Shown here: one piece after another, positions 32,644 through 43,402 of the stretch
Layout: each line of letters begins with the position of its first letter
Numbering within the stretch: position 1 is the first letter of the stretch
Assembly (NCBI GenBank): GCA_963815125.1
Contig: CAWFFM010000003.1
Coordinates: forward strand, 1,100,463 to 1,164,462
DNA length: 64,000 bases
Direction: 5' to 3'
Source: Actinocatenispora sp963815125
GTDB taxonomy: Bacteria; Actinomycetota; Actinomycetes; Mycobacteriales; Micromonosporaceae
The notes under the pieces: model-generated
Databases searched by the model: none
What the model was told of the DNA's origin: nothing
Seen by the model: only the letters and a program-made list of their open reading frames with translations
Made by a program: the position numbers and the translations under genes

Positions 32644-34977
32644 TCAGCTCGGGGACACCGCGCGGATGCGGTCGAGCCGGAAGTGGCGGTCGTCCTGGCG
32701 TAGCGTGCAGAACGCGGAGACGGTGGAGTCGATCAGCTCCAGATCCTCGATGATCCGACTACTCAGGCTGCCCTGCGCATTGACATAGTCGATGCGGACC
32801 GACTCTCCGGTACCGAGACGCGCGGCGAGCAGGTGCTGCTCGGCGGGACTCAGCTGCGGGGTGTCGATACGGATCACGTCGAGTTCGTCGGATGCTTCGG
32901 GGACGGCGTCCGGCCCGACGGCGAGCAGTTTCCTGGCCAGCTGTGCCGGATCGACAGGCACCGGTCCGGCGTCGTCTGCCTCCACCTGTTGCAGCTCGGT
33001 TCCTTCCGTACCGCCCCGACGTTGCGGAGGAACCCGATCGACGCTGTCCGGGCGGGACAGCAGGGGTACGCCGGTGGCGTCCTCACCGATCGGCGCGAAG
33101 CCTGCGGCACGTAACTCCGCCAGCGTCTCCTCCAACGGCGCCGAGCTGGCCAGTACCGTCGGGGCCAGTTCGGACAGCCCGAGCTGACGCAGCGAGCGGG
33201 TGGCGCGGATCTCGGCCAACAGCGCGGTGTCGTCCGAGCGCAGGCAGCAGGCTACGGCGCGGCCGCGTACCCGCCCGTGTCGGCGGGCGACGTCGGCGAT
33301 CAGATACCGCAGCGGTTGCGGCAGTTCGCCATCGACCGCGACGGCGGTGAGCTGTTCGGTGATCGCCTGTTCGCTCTTGCCGGTGTCCAGGGCGGCTCGT
33401 ACCGAGTCCGGGGAGAACCGCCACGTCGACGCGGTGCCGCTGCTTTCCCGGTCGGCCAGCGCGTCCAGCAGCGCCGCCAGCTCACCGCTGGGCGGGCCCG
33501 GCACCACGGCGGTCAGGTCGGCCTGGAACCTGGCCAGTGTGACGGCGCCGGGCAGGATCCGCCGCGCGGTGTCGATCAGGTGGGGCGGGTCGGACAGGGC
33601 CCGGACTAGCTCGCCCGGGGCGCCGAGCGCGACCAGGCCCAGCATTTCTGCCTCCTGGTACAGCGCGCTGACCAGGCCATCGAGATCGTCGATCGAGTCG
33701 GCGAGAAGTGGCGCCCGCCACCGTACCGCGACCGCCAGGTCCGCCGGCTCCACCCGGCTTCCGACGGGCAGCGTTACCAGGGAAGCGATCGCCGCGAGGC
33801 GCAGCTGCGGTACCAGCTCGCCGGCGTCGGACCACCACAGCGCCGCCGGCCCGCCGACCTCCTCGGAGGCGAGCAGCGGAGCGTCCGGCAGTGTCTGCCA
33901 GGCATCCAGCAGGGTGACCAGGGCATCGGCCGGCTCCTGCCTGCGCCAGGCCGCGGCGGCGGCACCGGCCCGTACCCCGCGCTCGGTGTCCTCCAGCAGC
34001 TCCGCGTACTGGGCCAGGTTCAACCAGAACACCAGCTGCTCGACGCTCTCACCGGTCTCTTTCGCCAGCCGGCGCAGCTCGCGGATGCCGACGCCACCGG
34101 ACTTGCGGATCGAGACCGGCTTCGCCGTGCAGCAGTCCAGTACGGCGCTGAACCGGCGCACCGCGTCGAGGGCCGCCGCGGCCGATGCCTGCTCGACCGC
34201 ATCGGCGGACACGGCAGTCGTCGGCAACGTCGGGTACTGCGGCTCGAACGCAGGCCGCCAGTTCGGTTCACGCAGCGCGACCGCCACCTCCCGCGGCATC
34301 ACGACTTCACTGAACCAGGATGCCTTCGGCAGCACCACGAGGCCGTGGCCGGCAGCCCAGTCGAACATTCCGGCTGGGGCGACGGCGGTCGGGCCGTGGT
34401 GGGCCAGCTCGGTGAGCGCGGCCGCCACCGGTGCCGGTGCCGAGTCCACCAGCCGTCGCACGTTGATGCGGTCGGACAACCAGCCGACGATCGCCCTGAT
34501 CGACTCTGCCTTGTAGCGGCCACGGCCGGCACCGATTGCATCGGCCATCCGATGTAGCTCGGTCGCCGCGCAGCCCTGCAGCAACTCGGCGGCGGGAGGA
34601 CCGAGCCGGAACGGGCGCCGCCAGATGTTGGCACCCGGCGCGAGTCGCAGTCTGTCGTCGACGGTGAGTACGAGCCCCTGTTCGGTAAGGATCCCCAGGG
34701 TCACAGTGATGTCGGTGTCACCGGCGGTGTGGCCGACCGTTTCGGCTACCGCGGCCCGGTCGCAGTCCTCGCCGAGCGAGGCGATCACCTCGGCCAGCTG
34801 GATGGCCGGTGCCGGCAGCGCGGTCAGGGCGGACCCGGCCGAGGCCGGCAGCGACATGCGCCAGGCGAGTTCGGCCAACGTGCCGGGCGGTGGCACCGTC
34901 AGGTCGCGACGGTAACGCAGCAGCTGCTCCAGTTGATCGGCGTCGAGCCCGGCCAGCCAGTCCTTCAGCATGTCCAT
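32644..34977 (-). CDS. XPB/Ssl2-like helicase-associated protein with C-terminal WYL-like domain
   Basis: A 777-aa protein of the actinobacterial 'helicase C-terminal / XPB-Ssl2-like' family. N-terminus MDMLKDWLAGLDADQLEQLL; the middle part has the RKSGGVGIRELRRLAKETG winged-helix-like stretch; the C-terminus (VRIDYVNAQGSLSSRIIEDL, DRHFRLDRIRAV) looks like a WYL ligand-sensing domain. I see no Walker A or DEAH motif, so it is unlikely to be a helicase itself. ATG 34977. It is divergent from jetA with a 203-base gap. A near-copy lies at 46138-48270; the two copies frame the Wadjet operon. Confidence 0.82.
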   Translation of the reverse strand: MDMLKDWLAGLDADQLEQLLRYRRDLTVPPPGTLAELAWRMSLPASAGSALTALPAPAIQLAEVIASLGEDCDRAAVAETVGHTAGDTDITVTLGILTEQGLVLTVDDRLRLAPGANIWRRPFRLGPPAAELLQGCAATELHRMADAIGAGRGRYKAESIRAIVGWLSDRINVRRLVDSAPAPVAAALTELAHHGPTAVAPAGMFDWAAGHGLVVLPKASWFSEVVMPREVAVALREPNWRPAFEPQYPTLPTTAVSADAVEQASAAAALDAVRRFSAVLDCCTAKPVSIRKSGGVGIRELRRLAKETGESVEQLVFWLNLAQYAELLEDTERGVRAGAAAAAWRRQEPADALVTLLDAWQTLPDAPLLASEEVGGPAALWWSDAGELVPQLRLAAIASLVTLPVGSRVEPADLAVAVRWRAPLLADSIDDLDGLVSALYQEAEMLGLVALGAPGELVRALSDPPHLIDTARRILPGAVTLARFQADLTAVVPGPPSGELAALLDALADRESSGTASTWRFSPDSVRAALDTGKSEQAITEQLTAVAVDGELPQPLRYLIADVARRHGRVRGRAVACCLRSDDTALLAEIRATRSLRQLGLSELAPTVLASSAPLEETLAELRAAGFAPIGEDATGVPLLSRPDSVDRVPPQRRGGTEGTELQQVEADDAGPVPVDPAQLARKLLAVGPDAVPEASDELDVIRIDTPQLSPAEQHLLAARLGTGESVRIDYVNAQGSLSSRIIEDLELIDSTVSAFCTLRQDDRHFRLDRIRAVSPS

Positions 34978-35030
34978 CGTTCGATTCTCGCCATCGATGC
35001 CCGATGATGCTTCCTGGGTACCACCCGCCC
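32850..35030. repeat. Long direct repeat, copy 1 (shared with 46142-48325)
   Basis: This 2.2-kb block and 46142-48325 are the same sequence with scattered base changes (roughly nine in ten bases agree in the stretches I compared). Similarity includes about 50 bases upstream of the start codon and ends before the WYL-like part. Both are in the same orientation, so homologous recombination between them would delete the 13 kb including jetABCD. Confidence 0.8.
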
Positions 35031-35180
35031 CGGCTTTCACCGCCTCATCTGTCGGGTCCCCGCTGTGGGCGTGACCAATGTCCCCTGAGCCGCCGCGGGT
35101 CTATGGTGCGGGCCAAGTCGGTCGATAGCATCGCCGATGAGTCATCGCATCGGGACAGTCAGTGCGGAAGGTGGTCATGC

Positions 35181-36689
35181 ATGCGGGAGTTAGGGGTCTT
35201 CAAGCACGTGACCGCCCCCAGCGCTGCGCACTACCGGAGGGTGATGGCCGGGTTCGTCCAGGCCAAGGTGCGGTTCGTGGTGCATCTACGACCGGAGGAC
35301 GTGCGGGAGGAGCTCGGCGGAGAGCTGGCGGAGGTCACCGCAGCGCTGCAGCAACTGGTGGAGTGGGGCAATCTGCGTGCCGACCCCGACACCAGTCGGG
35401 TGACCACGGTCGAGGACTTCCACCGTGCCCGCTTCCTCTACCAGCTCACCAACGAGGGTGAGGCCGCCGAGGAGGCACTGTCGGCCTACGATGCGGCTCT
35501 GGGTCGGCGCGGATCGTTGCAGGCGGTGGCGCTGTCGGACATCGCCACCCAGCTGCGGGCCCTGCATGCGCTGTCCGCGCAGCAGGAACCCGACGACGGT
35601 CGGGTGCACCTGCTGCTGCGTTCGCTGGTCGACAGGTTCACCGATCTGGCCAGCAACGCCCGCGCCTTCATGGGTTCGCTGCAGCGCACCATCGACCTGC
35701 ATGATGCCGACGCTGAGGCATTTCGCGCGTACAAGGACCGACTGATCGACTATCTGGAGCGGTTCATCAAGGACCTGGTCGGCACGGGTGGCGAGATCGC
35801 GCTGCTGGTGGCCGAGACCGAAGCGCGCGACGTCTACCGATTGCTGGACCTCGCGGCTGCGCGGGAGGCCGCAGACGCCGCACCCGGAGGCGCGACCGAC
35901 GGTGATGACGATCCCCGTGTCCGGGAGTTCGAACGCTGGCAACGGATCTGGCGGGAACGCTGGGACGGGTTCCGTGGGTGGTTCGTCTCCGCACCGCAGC
36001 ATCCGTCCCAGGCCAAGCTGCTGCGTTCGCAGGCCCGGGCGGCAATCCCGCAGCTGCTGCACGTCGTCGAGGCACTCAACGAGCGTCGTGCCGGCCGTTC
36101 GGACCGGTCCGCCGATTTCCGTGAGCTGGCTCGTTGGTTTGCGCAGGCGCCGACCGACCAGGACCTGCACCGGCTGTGGCGGCAGGCTTTCGGCCTCACT
36201 CCGGCCCGCCACCTCACCGGCCGGGACGTGCCGGCGGGATCCGTCGGCACCTCGTGGGCCGACGCGGATCCGGTCCAGATAAGTCCCCGGTTACGCAAGA
36301 CCGGCAGCTACGAACGTCGGGGCCGGCCCAACCGGGTGGTGGATCGCTCGGCGCAGCGGAAGCAGTTGGCTGCCAGAGCCGCACGGGAGGCTGTCGAGGT
36401 GTCCGCGGCTCGGGCCGCGCTGCGTACAGATCGTCCTACCCGGCTCTCCGACCTCGGGAAACTCGATCCCGCAGCGTTCCGCCTGTTCCTGGCACTGCTG
36501 GGCGACGCGCTCGCGGCGAGGGTGCCGGGTCGTGACAGCGTCGAGACCACCACCGTGGACGGGGCACTGCTCGTACGGCTCACCGTGCTCGACGACGGCG
36601 CCGAGGCACAGATACACACACAGGACGGGATATTGCGTGGCCCCGATCATCTGATCGAGATCCTCGACGTAGCTGGCGCCGCCCGGTGA
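35181..36689 (+). CDS. jetA: Wadjet type II JetA (TIGR02677, DUF2397)
   Basis: A 502-aa protein of the TIGR02677 family, the kleisin-like subunit of type II Wadjet, a plasmid-restricting SMC-type complex. Recognisable parts are the start (MRELGVFKHVTAPSAAHYRR), the winged-helix-like LRPEDVREELGGELAEVTAA and FHRARFLYQLTNEGEAAEEA, and the helical middle region LRALHALSAQQEPDDGRVHL. ATG 35181 has GGAAGGTGG upstream. Codon 4 is TTA (35190-35192) and a second TTA lies in the PRLRKTG segment near 36288, both rare in this DNA. It overlaps jetB by four bases. Confidence 0.9.
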   Translation: MRELGVFKHVTAPSAAHYRRVMAGFVQAKVRFVVHLRPEDVREELGGELAEVTAALQQLVEWGNLRADPDTSRVTTVEDFHRARFLYQLTNEGEAAEEALSAYDAALGRRGSLQAVALSDIATQLRALHALSAQQEPDDGRVHLLLRSLVDRFTDLASNARAFMGSLQRTIDLHDADAEAFRAYKDRLIDYLERFIKDLVGTGGEIALLVAETEARDVYRLLDLAAAREAADAAPGGATDGDDDPRVREFERWQRIWRERWDGFRGWFVSAPQHPSQAKLLRSQARAAIPQLLHVVEALNERRAGRSDRSADFRELARWFAQAPTDQDLHRLWRQAFGLTPARHLTGRDVPAGSVGTSWADADPVQISPRLRKTGSYERRGRPNRVVDRSAQRKQLAARAAREAVEVSAARAALRTDRPTRLSDLGKLDPAAFRLFLALLGDALAARVPGRDSVETTTVDGALLVRLTVLDDGAEAQIHTQDGILRGPDHLIEILDVAGAAR

Positions 36690-37882
36690 CCGCGCTCGAC
36701 GATGCGATGGCCGCCACCCGCGTCGATGAGCGGCGCCGTGCGGCGAGAGCGTTGCTGAAACAGCCGTTGCTGCGTTCGACCGACGACCTCTTCGTGCTGG
36801 TCCGTCGGTACGCCAGCGAACTTCGGGAGTGGTTCGACCGCAACACGGGTTGGCGGTTGCACCTGGACAGCGAGGTTGCCCGGCTGGTGAAGCGGGCCGC
36901 CGACACCGATGCCAGCTACCCGGCCCGCGACGTACGGTCCCGCCAGCCGTTCAGCCGCCGGCGTTACGTACTGATCTGCCTCGCACTCGCCGCGCTGGAA
37001 CGCGCCGACGCGCAACTGACGCTGGGACGGTTGGCTGAGCAGGTGGTGCTCGCCGCGGGCGACCCGGAACTTGTCGCCGCGGGCATCACGTTCACGCTGG
37101 ACACCCGGGACGAGCGCACCGACCTTGCCGCGATCGTACGGCTGCTGCTCGATCTCGGGGTGCTGCGCCGGGTCGCCGGCGACGAGGACGCGTTCATCTC
37201 CTCGACCGGCGATGCCCTCTACGATGTGCAGCGCCGGGTACTGGCCGCGCTGCTCGCCGCGCAGGTCGGCCCGTCCACAGTGACCGCCACCGGGTTCGCC
37301 GACCGGCTCGCCGCGCTGAGCTACGAGCTGCCGCCCACCACCGACGACCTGCGTAACCAGCGGATCCGGCACCAGTTGACCCGGATGCTGCTCGACACTC
37401 CGGTGCTCTACACTGCCGACCTCACCGACGAACAGCGCAGCTACCTGTCCGGTCAGCGCACCGCGATCACCGCGCGTATCACCGAACTGACCGGGCTGGT
37501 GCCCGAGATACGCGCCGAGGGGATCGCGATGATCGACCCCTACGACGACCTGACCGACGTACGGATGCCGGAGACCGGCACGGACGGCCATGCCACGCTG
37601 CTCGTCGCCGAATACCTGGCCGGCCGGGTCGGCCAGGCGGTCCCGGTGGACGCCGTGCACGAGCTGGTGCGCGAGCAGGCCGCCGCGCACCGGTCGTACT
37701 GGCGCAGGTCCGCGTCCGAACCCGGCGCCGAGGTCGAGCTGACCGCTGCGGCGCTGGCCCGACTCACCGCGCTGCGACTCGTCCAACGAGACACCGGTAC
37801 CGTGACCGCCCTGCCGGCGCTCGCCCGCTACGCACTCGGCACGCCCACGATCCAGCAACCCACCATCAACGAGGCCAGCTGA
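36686..37882 (+). CDS. jetB: Wadjet type II JetB (TIGR02678, DUF2398)
   Basis: A 398-aa protein of the TIGR02678 family, the second accessory (KITE-like) subunit of the type II Wadjet SMC complex. Family features are RRRAARALLKQPLLRSTDDL, a basic patch DVRSRQPFSRRRYVLICLAL, LLDLGVLRRVAGDEDAF and LVPEIRAEGIAMIDPYDDLT. GTG 36686 overlaps the jetA stop (GTGA) and its own stop overlaps the jetC start (ATGA), so the three are translationally coupled. Confidence 0.9.
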   Translation: MTALDDAMAATRVDERRRAARALLKQPLLRSTDDLFVLVRRYASELREWFDRNTGWRLHLDSEVARLVKRAADTDASYPARDVRSRQPFSRRRYVLICLALAALERADAQLTLGRLAEQVVLAAGDPELVAAGITFTLDTRDERTDLAAIVRLLLDLGVLRRVAGDEDAFISSTGDALYDVQRRVLAALLAAQVGPSTVTATGFADRLAALSYELPPTTDDLRNQRIRHQLTRMLLDTPVLYTADLTDEQRSYLSGQRTAITARITELTGLVPEIRAEGIAMIDPYDDLTDVRMPETGTDGHATLLVAEYLAGRVGQAVPVDAVHELVREQAAAHRSYWRRSASEPGAEVELTAAALARLTALRLVQRDTGTVTALPALARYALGTPTIQQPTINEAS

Positions 37883-40800
37883 TGACCGACACCGCGCCCG
37901 GGACGACCCGCTGCCTGCCCGAGCCGACCCGGTCCAGGTGGCAACCACTGCGCGCCGGCCTGGTCGACCTGTTCTACTACGACGTCGAGGAGTTCTGGTT
38001 CGTCGACGGTCGGCTGTTGCTGCGCGGCAACAACGGCACCGGCAAGTCCAAGGTGCTGGCGCTGATGCTGCCGTTCCTGCTCGACGCGGACCTTTCCCCG
38101 CACCGGGTGGAGCCCGACGCCGACCCGAAGAAGCGGATGGAATGGAACCTGCTGCTGGGCGGGGCGCACCCGGTCGGCGAACGGCTCGGCTACACGTGGC
38201 TGGAGTTCGGCCGGCTCGACGAGGACGGCACGCCCCGGTACTGCACGCTGGGCTGCGGGATGAAGGCCGTCGCCGGCCGAGGCATCGCCCGCCACTGGTT
38301 CTTCCTCACCGCGCAGCGCCCCGGCGCCGGGTTCGCGATGCTCGACGCCACCCGTACCGCGCTGACCCGCGACCGGCTGATCGACGCGATCGGTGCCGAG
38401 GGCCGGGTGTACGACACGGCCCGGGAGTACCGCCGGGCGGTGGACGAGCGGCTGTTCGGGTTCGGTGAACAGCGCTACGGCGCGCTGGTTGATCTGCTGG
38501 TACAGCTGCGGCAGCCGCAGCTGTCCAAGCGACCCAGCGAGCGGGCGCTGTCGGATGCGCTGACCCAGGCCCTGCCGCCGCTGGACCAGGCCGTCGTGGC
38601 CGACGTGGCGGAGGCGTTCCGGAGCCTGGAGGAGAACCGTACGGATCTGACCACCATGATCGAAGCGCGCGACGCGGCGTCCTCGTTCCTGGGCCGCTAC
38701 CGCCGCTATGCCCGGATCCTGGCCCGGCGCAAGGCCGAGCGGCCGCGGCGGGCGCAGTCGACCTACGAGCGGGTGAACCGGGAACTGGCTGCCGCGCAGG
38801 CCGAGTCCGAGCAGGCGGAGCTGGCGCTCGGCCAGGCCAGAGCCGAACAGGAGCAGCTGAACCGGGAGGCGACGAGACTGCGTGCCCGGGACGAGGCGTT
38901 GCGTCGCAGTCCGGAGATGGACAGCGCGCGTGAGTTGGACAGGGCCCGTACCGAGGCCGACCGCACCGCCGGGCAGGTGCGGGTGGCGGAGCAGGACCGG
39001 GAGCGGGCGGCGGGTCTGGCCGCACGGCAGCACCAGCGTCATGAGGCCCTCCGGCGGCAGTTGACCGAGGCGACGGGTGACGTCGACCGGTTACGCGACA
39101 CTGTCCGTACCGCGGCCGACGAGGCACGCGTCGCCGCGCAGTACTCCCGCCAGGTGGATTCCCGGATCGATGCGCCGACCGGGAAGGACCTGACCGCACT
39201 GCGTCGCGACGCGCAGGAGCTGGCCGAACGCCAGCAGCGGTCGGTACACCACGTGCGCCGGTTGCTGGCGACACAGGACGCTGCCGGTCAGGCATTCGCC
39301 CAGGCCCAGCGCGCCCTCACCGATCTGGACGGGCAGATCGACGACCTCGCGACCCGCCGGACGGTCGCCGAGGAGAGGGTCACCAGCCGGCGGGATGGTC
39401 TGCACGCGGCGGTGGAGCGGCACCTGTCGGGCGCTGCTGAGCTCCGCCTGCCCGACCCGGGGTCGGTGCTCGTGGCGCTGGAACTGTGGACCGAGACGCT
39501 CGACGGGCCCAACCCGGCGTCGATGGCGGTGACCGGGGCGGGTCGCGCCGCAGCCGATGCGCTGGCGCGCGCCGACACCAGGGTCGAGGCCGATCAGCTC
39601 ACCGCCGAGGCGCAGCTGGCCGACATCGACGCCGAGATCGCCCGCCTGGACAGCGGTGACCATGATGCGCCGCCATCGGTCCACACCCGCGATCCCGCGT
39701 CCAGACAGAGCAGGTCGGGCGCACCGCTGTGGCGATTGGTGGACTTCCGCGACCACCTCGACGTCACGCGCAGAGCCGGACTGGAGGCCGCGCTGGAGGC
39801 TGCGGGCATCCTGGACGCGTGGGTCACCCCGGACGGCACAGCGCTGGCCGCCGGCACCAGTGACGTGGCGATCCGTCCCGGGCTAGCGGTCGCCGACAAC
39901 CTCGGCAGTGTCCTACAGCCCGCCGTCGACCGGGCCGACCCGGCTGCCGCGGCGGTACCGGATGCGGCGGTGAGCCGGCTACTGGAGGCCATCGGCCTGG
40001 AGCGTGTCGGACGTCGGCACCGGCGCGACCGGACCGGACGCTGCTGTCCCTGGTCCGGGGGAATGCTCTGGCCAGCAAGGTCGGCGTGGACGGCCGGTTC
40101 CGCCTCGGTGTGCTCGAGGGCGCCTGGTCCAAACCGGCAGCCGTGTTCATCGGCTCCGGCGCGCGGGAAGCCGCCCGCCGCGCCCGGCTCGCCGAACTGC
40201 GCGCGACCCGGGTTGTCGTCAGCGACCGGTTGATGGCGCTGTCGCAGGACAGGGCACGGTTGGCTGAGCGCAGCAACATTCTCGCTACCGAGATCAACAC
40301 CCTGCCCGGAGACGGGGAACTGCGGCAGGCGCACGCCGCAGTCGTAACGCTGGCCGACGAGGCGCGCCGCCTCGCTGAACGGCGCAGCGCCGCGGAAACC
40401 CGGGTGGCCGCCGCCCGTACCGGGTATGAGACCGCCCACACCGAGCTCATCGACGGTGCGAGCGAGGTCGGCCTGCCCACCGACCCGACCGAACTGTCCG
40501 ATGTGGAGCATGCCATCGGCCGGTACCGCGTCGCCGGCGCCAACCTGTGGTCGAAGCTGGGTAGTCTGCATGACCTGCGGCGTGCCGCCGACGACGCGGC
40601 CGACGACAGTGCGGCTGCCGACGATGCCTTGACCGACCTGGCCGAACGCGCCGCCGTAGCCGCCGAGGATGCCGAAGCGGCCCAGGAACGTCACCGCACC
40701 CTGGCATCCACCGTGGGAGCGGCCGTCGCGGACCTGGAACGCCAGCTCGCCGAGCTGACCGGAGCGGTGCAGAGCAACAGACACGCCGCCCGGGCCGCGC

Positions 40801-42053
40801 AGCGCGCAGCCGACGAAGCGCTGGAACGCAAGGGAAACGCCAACGGCATCCGCAAGCAGCTGGACCAGGAACTGCACACCGCCACCGAGGAGCGGGCGCA
40901 GGCGACCGAGTCGTTCCAGCGCTATGCGCACACCGGCCTGCTCACACTCGCGCTGCCGGAGCTGTCGCTGCCGCCGGCACCGTGGTCGCCGAGCCCCGCC
41001 GTACGGCTGGCCAGAAGGATCGACGACGAGCTGTCCGACATCGATGCCGACGACCGGTCCTGGGAGCGGGCCCAGCGGGAGGTCAACGCCGAACTGAAGA
41101 CGTTGACCGACGCCATGTCCCGGCACGGTGACCGGGCCTCCGCCGAACTGCTGGAGGATGGCGTACTGGTCCGCGTCGAATACCGGGGCCGACCGGTGTC
41201 CGTGCCCGACCTCGTCGACGGCCTGGACGCCGAGATCGAGGACCGGGAGCGTCTGCTGAACGAACGTGAGCGCGAGATCCTGGAGAACCACCTGGTGAAC
41301 GAGGTGGCCAGCACCCTGCAGGAATTGATCTCGGCCGCCGAGGCACAGGTCGGTCGGATGAACCACGAACTGTCGAACCGGCCCACCAGTACCGGGATGC
41401 AACTGCGGTTGCGCTGGACACCCCGCGCCGACGGGCCCGCCGGGCTCGCCGAGGCTCGCGAACGGTTGCTGCGGCAGACCTCCGACGCCTGGTCCGAACG
41501 GGAACGGGCCGCGGTGGGTGCCTTCCTGCAGGCGCAGATCATGGACGTACGCTCCCGCGATGCTGCCGGAACGTGGCTGGACCAGCTGACCGAGGCGCTG
41601 GACTACCGCAGCTGGCACGGCTTCGTCATCGAACGGCGCCAGAACGGCCAGTGGCGATCCGCGGCCGGCCCCGCCTCTGGTGGTGAGCGGGTGCTGGCGG
41701 CCAGCGTCCCGCTGTTCGCGGCGGCATCCTCGCACTACGCGTCGGCGGCGCGAGGGTACGCGCCCCGGCTGGTGCTGCTCGACGAAGCCTTTGCCGGCGT
41801 CGACGACAACGCGCGGGCGAAGTACCTCGGCCTGCTCACCGCGTTCGACCTGGACGTGGTGATGACCAGTGAACGCGAGTGGGGCTGCTACTCGGAGGTA
41901 CCGGGGTTGGCGATCGCGCAACTGGCCCGTACCGAGGATGTCGCCGCGGTCCTCGTCACCCGCTGGGAATGGGACGGCCACCAGCGCACCCGCGCCGCAC
42001 CGCCGACCGGGCAGGTGCCGTCGGCGCCAACCCCAGAGGGACTCTGGCAGTGA
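37882..42053 (+). pseudogene. jetC: Wadjet type II JetC SMC-like ATPase (TIGR02680), reads as frameshifted
   Basis: This is the SMC/SbcC-like motor of the Wadjet system. The N-terminal frame has Walker A (RGNNGTGKSKVLAL, about residues 47-60) and long coiled coils; the C-terminal part, in another frame, has coiled coil, the ABC signature ASGGERVLAAS and Walker B LVLLDEAFAGVDDNARAKYL. The frame must change between about 40010 and 40085, consistent with one missing base, for example in the G5 run at 40057-40061. Read straight, the first frame ends at 40233 and the second continues to 42053. Either jetC is inactivated or the assembly has an error. A TTA codon lies at about 39091. It overlaps jetB by one base and jetD by four. 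Confidence 0.85.
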
Positions 42054-43324
42054 GCCTCGCCCCGGAACCCGACGCGGATCCGCTCCCCGCCGTCGACCCG
42101 CCCGACCTCGATCGGCTGCGGCGGCTGCTCGGCACCGCTGAACTGGCCTGGCTGCTGGACCGGGTGCGACGACGGATGTCGCGAGGACAGCCGCTGACCG
42201 GCACCGTGACCCTGTCGGCGGCCAGCGAGGCGCAACGCCGTGCGGTGGCCCGACTGCTGGGCCGACCGCCGCGGTCCGGGGACGGAGCGCTCAGCGTCAC
42301 GCTCGACGCGCTCGACGATCTGCTCCGCTGCTCCGGTGCCTGCCCGGCGGGGCTGGCCGCAGCCGTGGTCGTGTTGACCGGACCGGTGCCCGACACGTCG
42401 GCCCGACTCGCCGAGGAGCAACGCGCCTGGGAGCGGGCCTATGCGCCGCTGGATGCGCTGGTGTCACGGCGGGCGGGGTACGCCGGCTGGTACGAGGGCA
42501 TCCGCGCGAGCGGTCTGGTGCGGCGACTGGCCGGCACCGCGGCGACGGCACGTACGCTGCTGGCCGATGCCGCAACCCTGCTGGCAGCGCTGCCGGCCGA
42601 CGGGGAACCGGTCGGCGTTTTCACGGCGCGGCTACTGGGCGACGCGCACGCGCTCGACGACGACCGCCGCGTGACGACCCTCGTCTTCGGCGCCGCCCGT
42701 AGCCTCACCGATGTCCCGGACGGGACCGGCGCCGAGTGGCGGCGGGAGGTCTGGGCGTCGGTCGGCCTGTTGCGCGACGAGCTGTCCACCACGGTACTGA
42801 CCCTCGGCCTGCCCGGCGACGCGCGGACCTCGACCGGCCGCGCACTGGCCGCCTGCCGCGAGGTCGGCCAACCGGTGATCATCACTCTTCGGCAGCTGGT
42901 ACGCGACCCGCCCGCGCTGTCGGCCGGACGTCTGTTCGTCTGCGAGAACCCGGCCGTGCTCTCCGTGGCCGCGGACCGACTCGGCACCCGCTGCCCACCA
43001 CTGGTCTGCGTGAACGGCCATCCCAGTGCAGCCGTCCGCCGACTGCTGCGGCTGTGTACCAGGGCGGGCGCGCAGATCCGGTACCACGGGGACTTCGACT
43101 GGGGCGGGCTGCGCATCGCCAACGGCTTGTTCGACGATCTGCCCGTCCACCCGTGGCGGTTCGGCGCAGCGGACTACCGCGCCATTGTCACCGGACGTCC
43201 GCTGGTCGGCCCACCCGCCACGGCCTCCTGGGACCCTGACCTGGCGGTGGCCATGGCCGAACGGGGGCTGGCCGTCGAGGAGGAACTGGTGCTCGACGAC
43301 CTGATCGACGACCTCACCGCGTGA
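42050..43324 (+). CDS. jetD: Wadjet type II JetD, Toprim-type nuclease subunit (TIGR02679, DUF2399/DUF3323)
   Basis: A 424-aa protein of the TIGR02679 family, the nuclease of type II Wadjet. The Toprim-like catalytic elements are visible: the Glu in RLFVCENPAVLSVAA near residue 302 and the acidic motif IRYHGDFDWGGLRIANGLF near 348. The N-terminal half (RRLLGTAELAWLLDRVRRRM, GAGEWRREVW-like region) is the DUF3323 part. GTG 42050 overlaps the jetC stop. Jet complexes extrude and cut closed circular DNA such as plasmids. The gene itself is intact. Confidence 0.9.
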   Translation: MSLAPEPDADPLPAVDPPDLDRLRRLLGTAELAWLLDRVRRRMSRGQPLTGTVTLSAASEAQRRAVARLLGRPPRSGDGALSVTLDALDDLLRCSGACPAGLAAAVVVLTGPVPDTSARLAEEQRAWERAYAPLDALVSRRAGYAGWYEGIRASGLVRRLAGTAATARTLLADAATLLAALPADGEPVGVFTARLLGDAHALDDDRRVTTLVFGAARSLTDVPDGTGAEWRREVWASVGLLRDELSTTVLTLGLPGDARTSTGRALAACREVGQPVIITLRQLVRDPPALSAGRLFVCENPAVLSVAADRLGTRCPPLVCVNGHPSAAVRRLLRLCTRAGAQIRYHGDFDWGGLRIANGLFDDLPVHPWRFGAADYRAIVTGRPLVGPPATASWDPDLAVAMAERGLAVEEELVLDDLIDDLTA

Positions 43325-43402
43325 ACGCTGAAGCGCCAAGGGCGCGCACAGGTTCCTGATGTCGCCACCAACGCGCTCCACCAGGTCGGCTGCGTCGATC
43401 CA

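Noticed and set aside
32644..34977. True XPB-type DNA helicase
   Set aside because: No Walker A (GKT/GKS) or DEAH-box motif could be found, so only the helicase-associated family assignment is kept.
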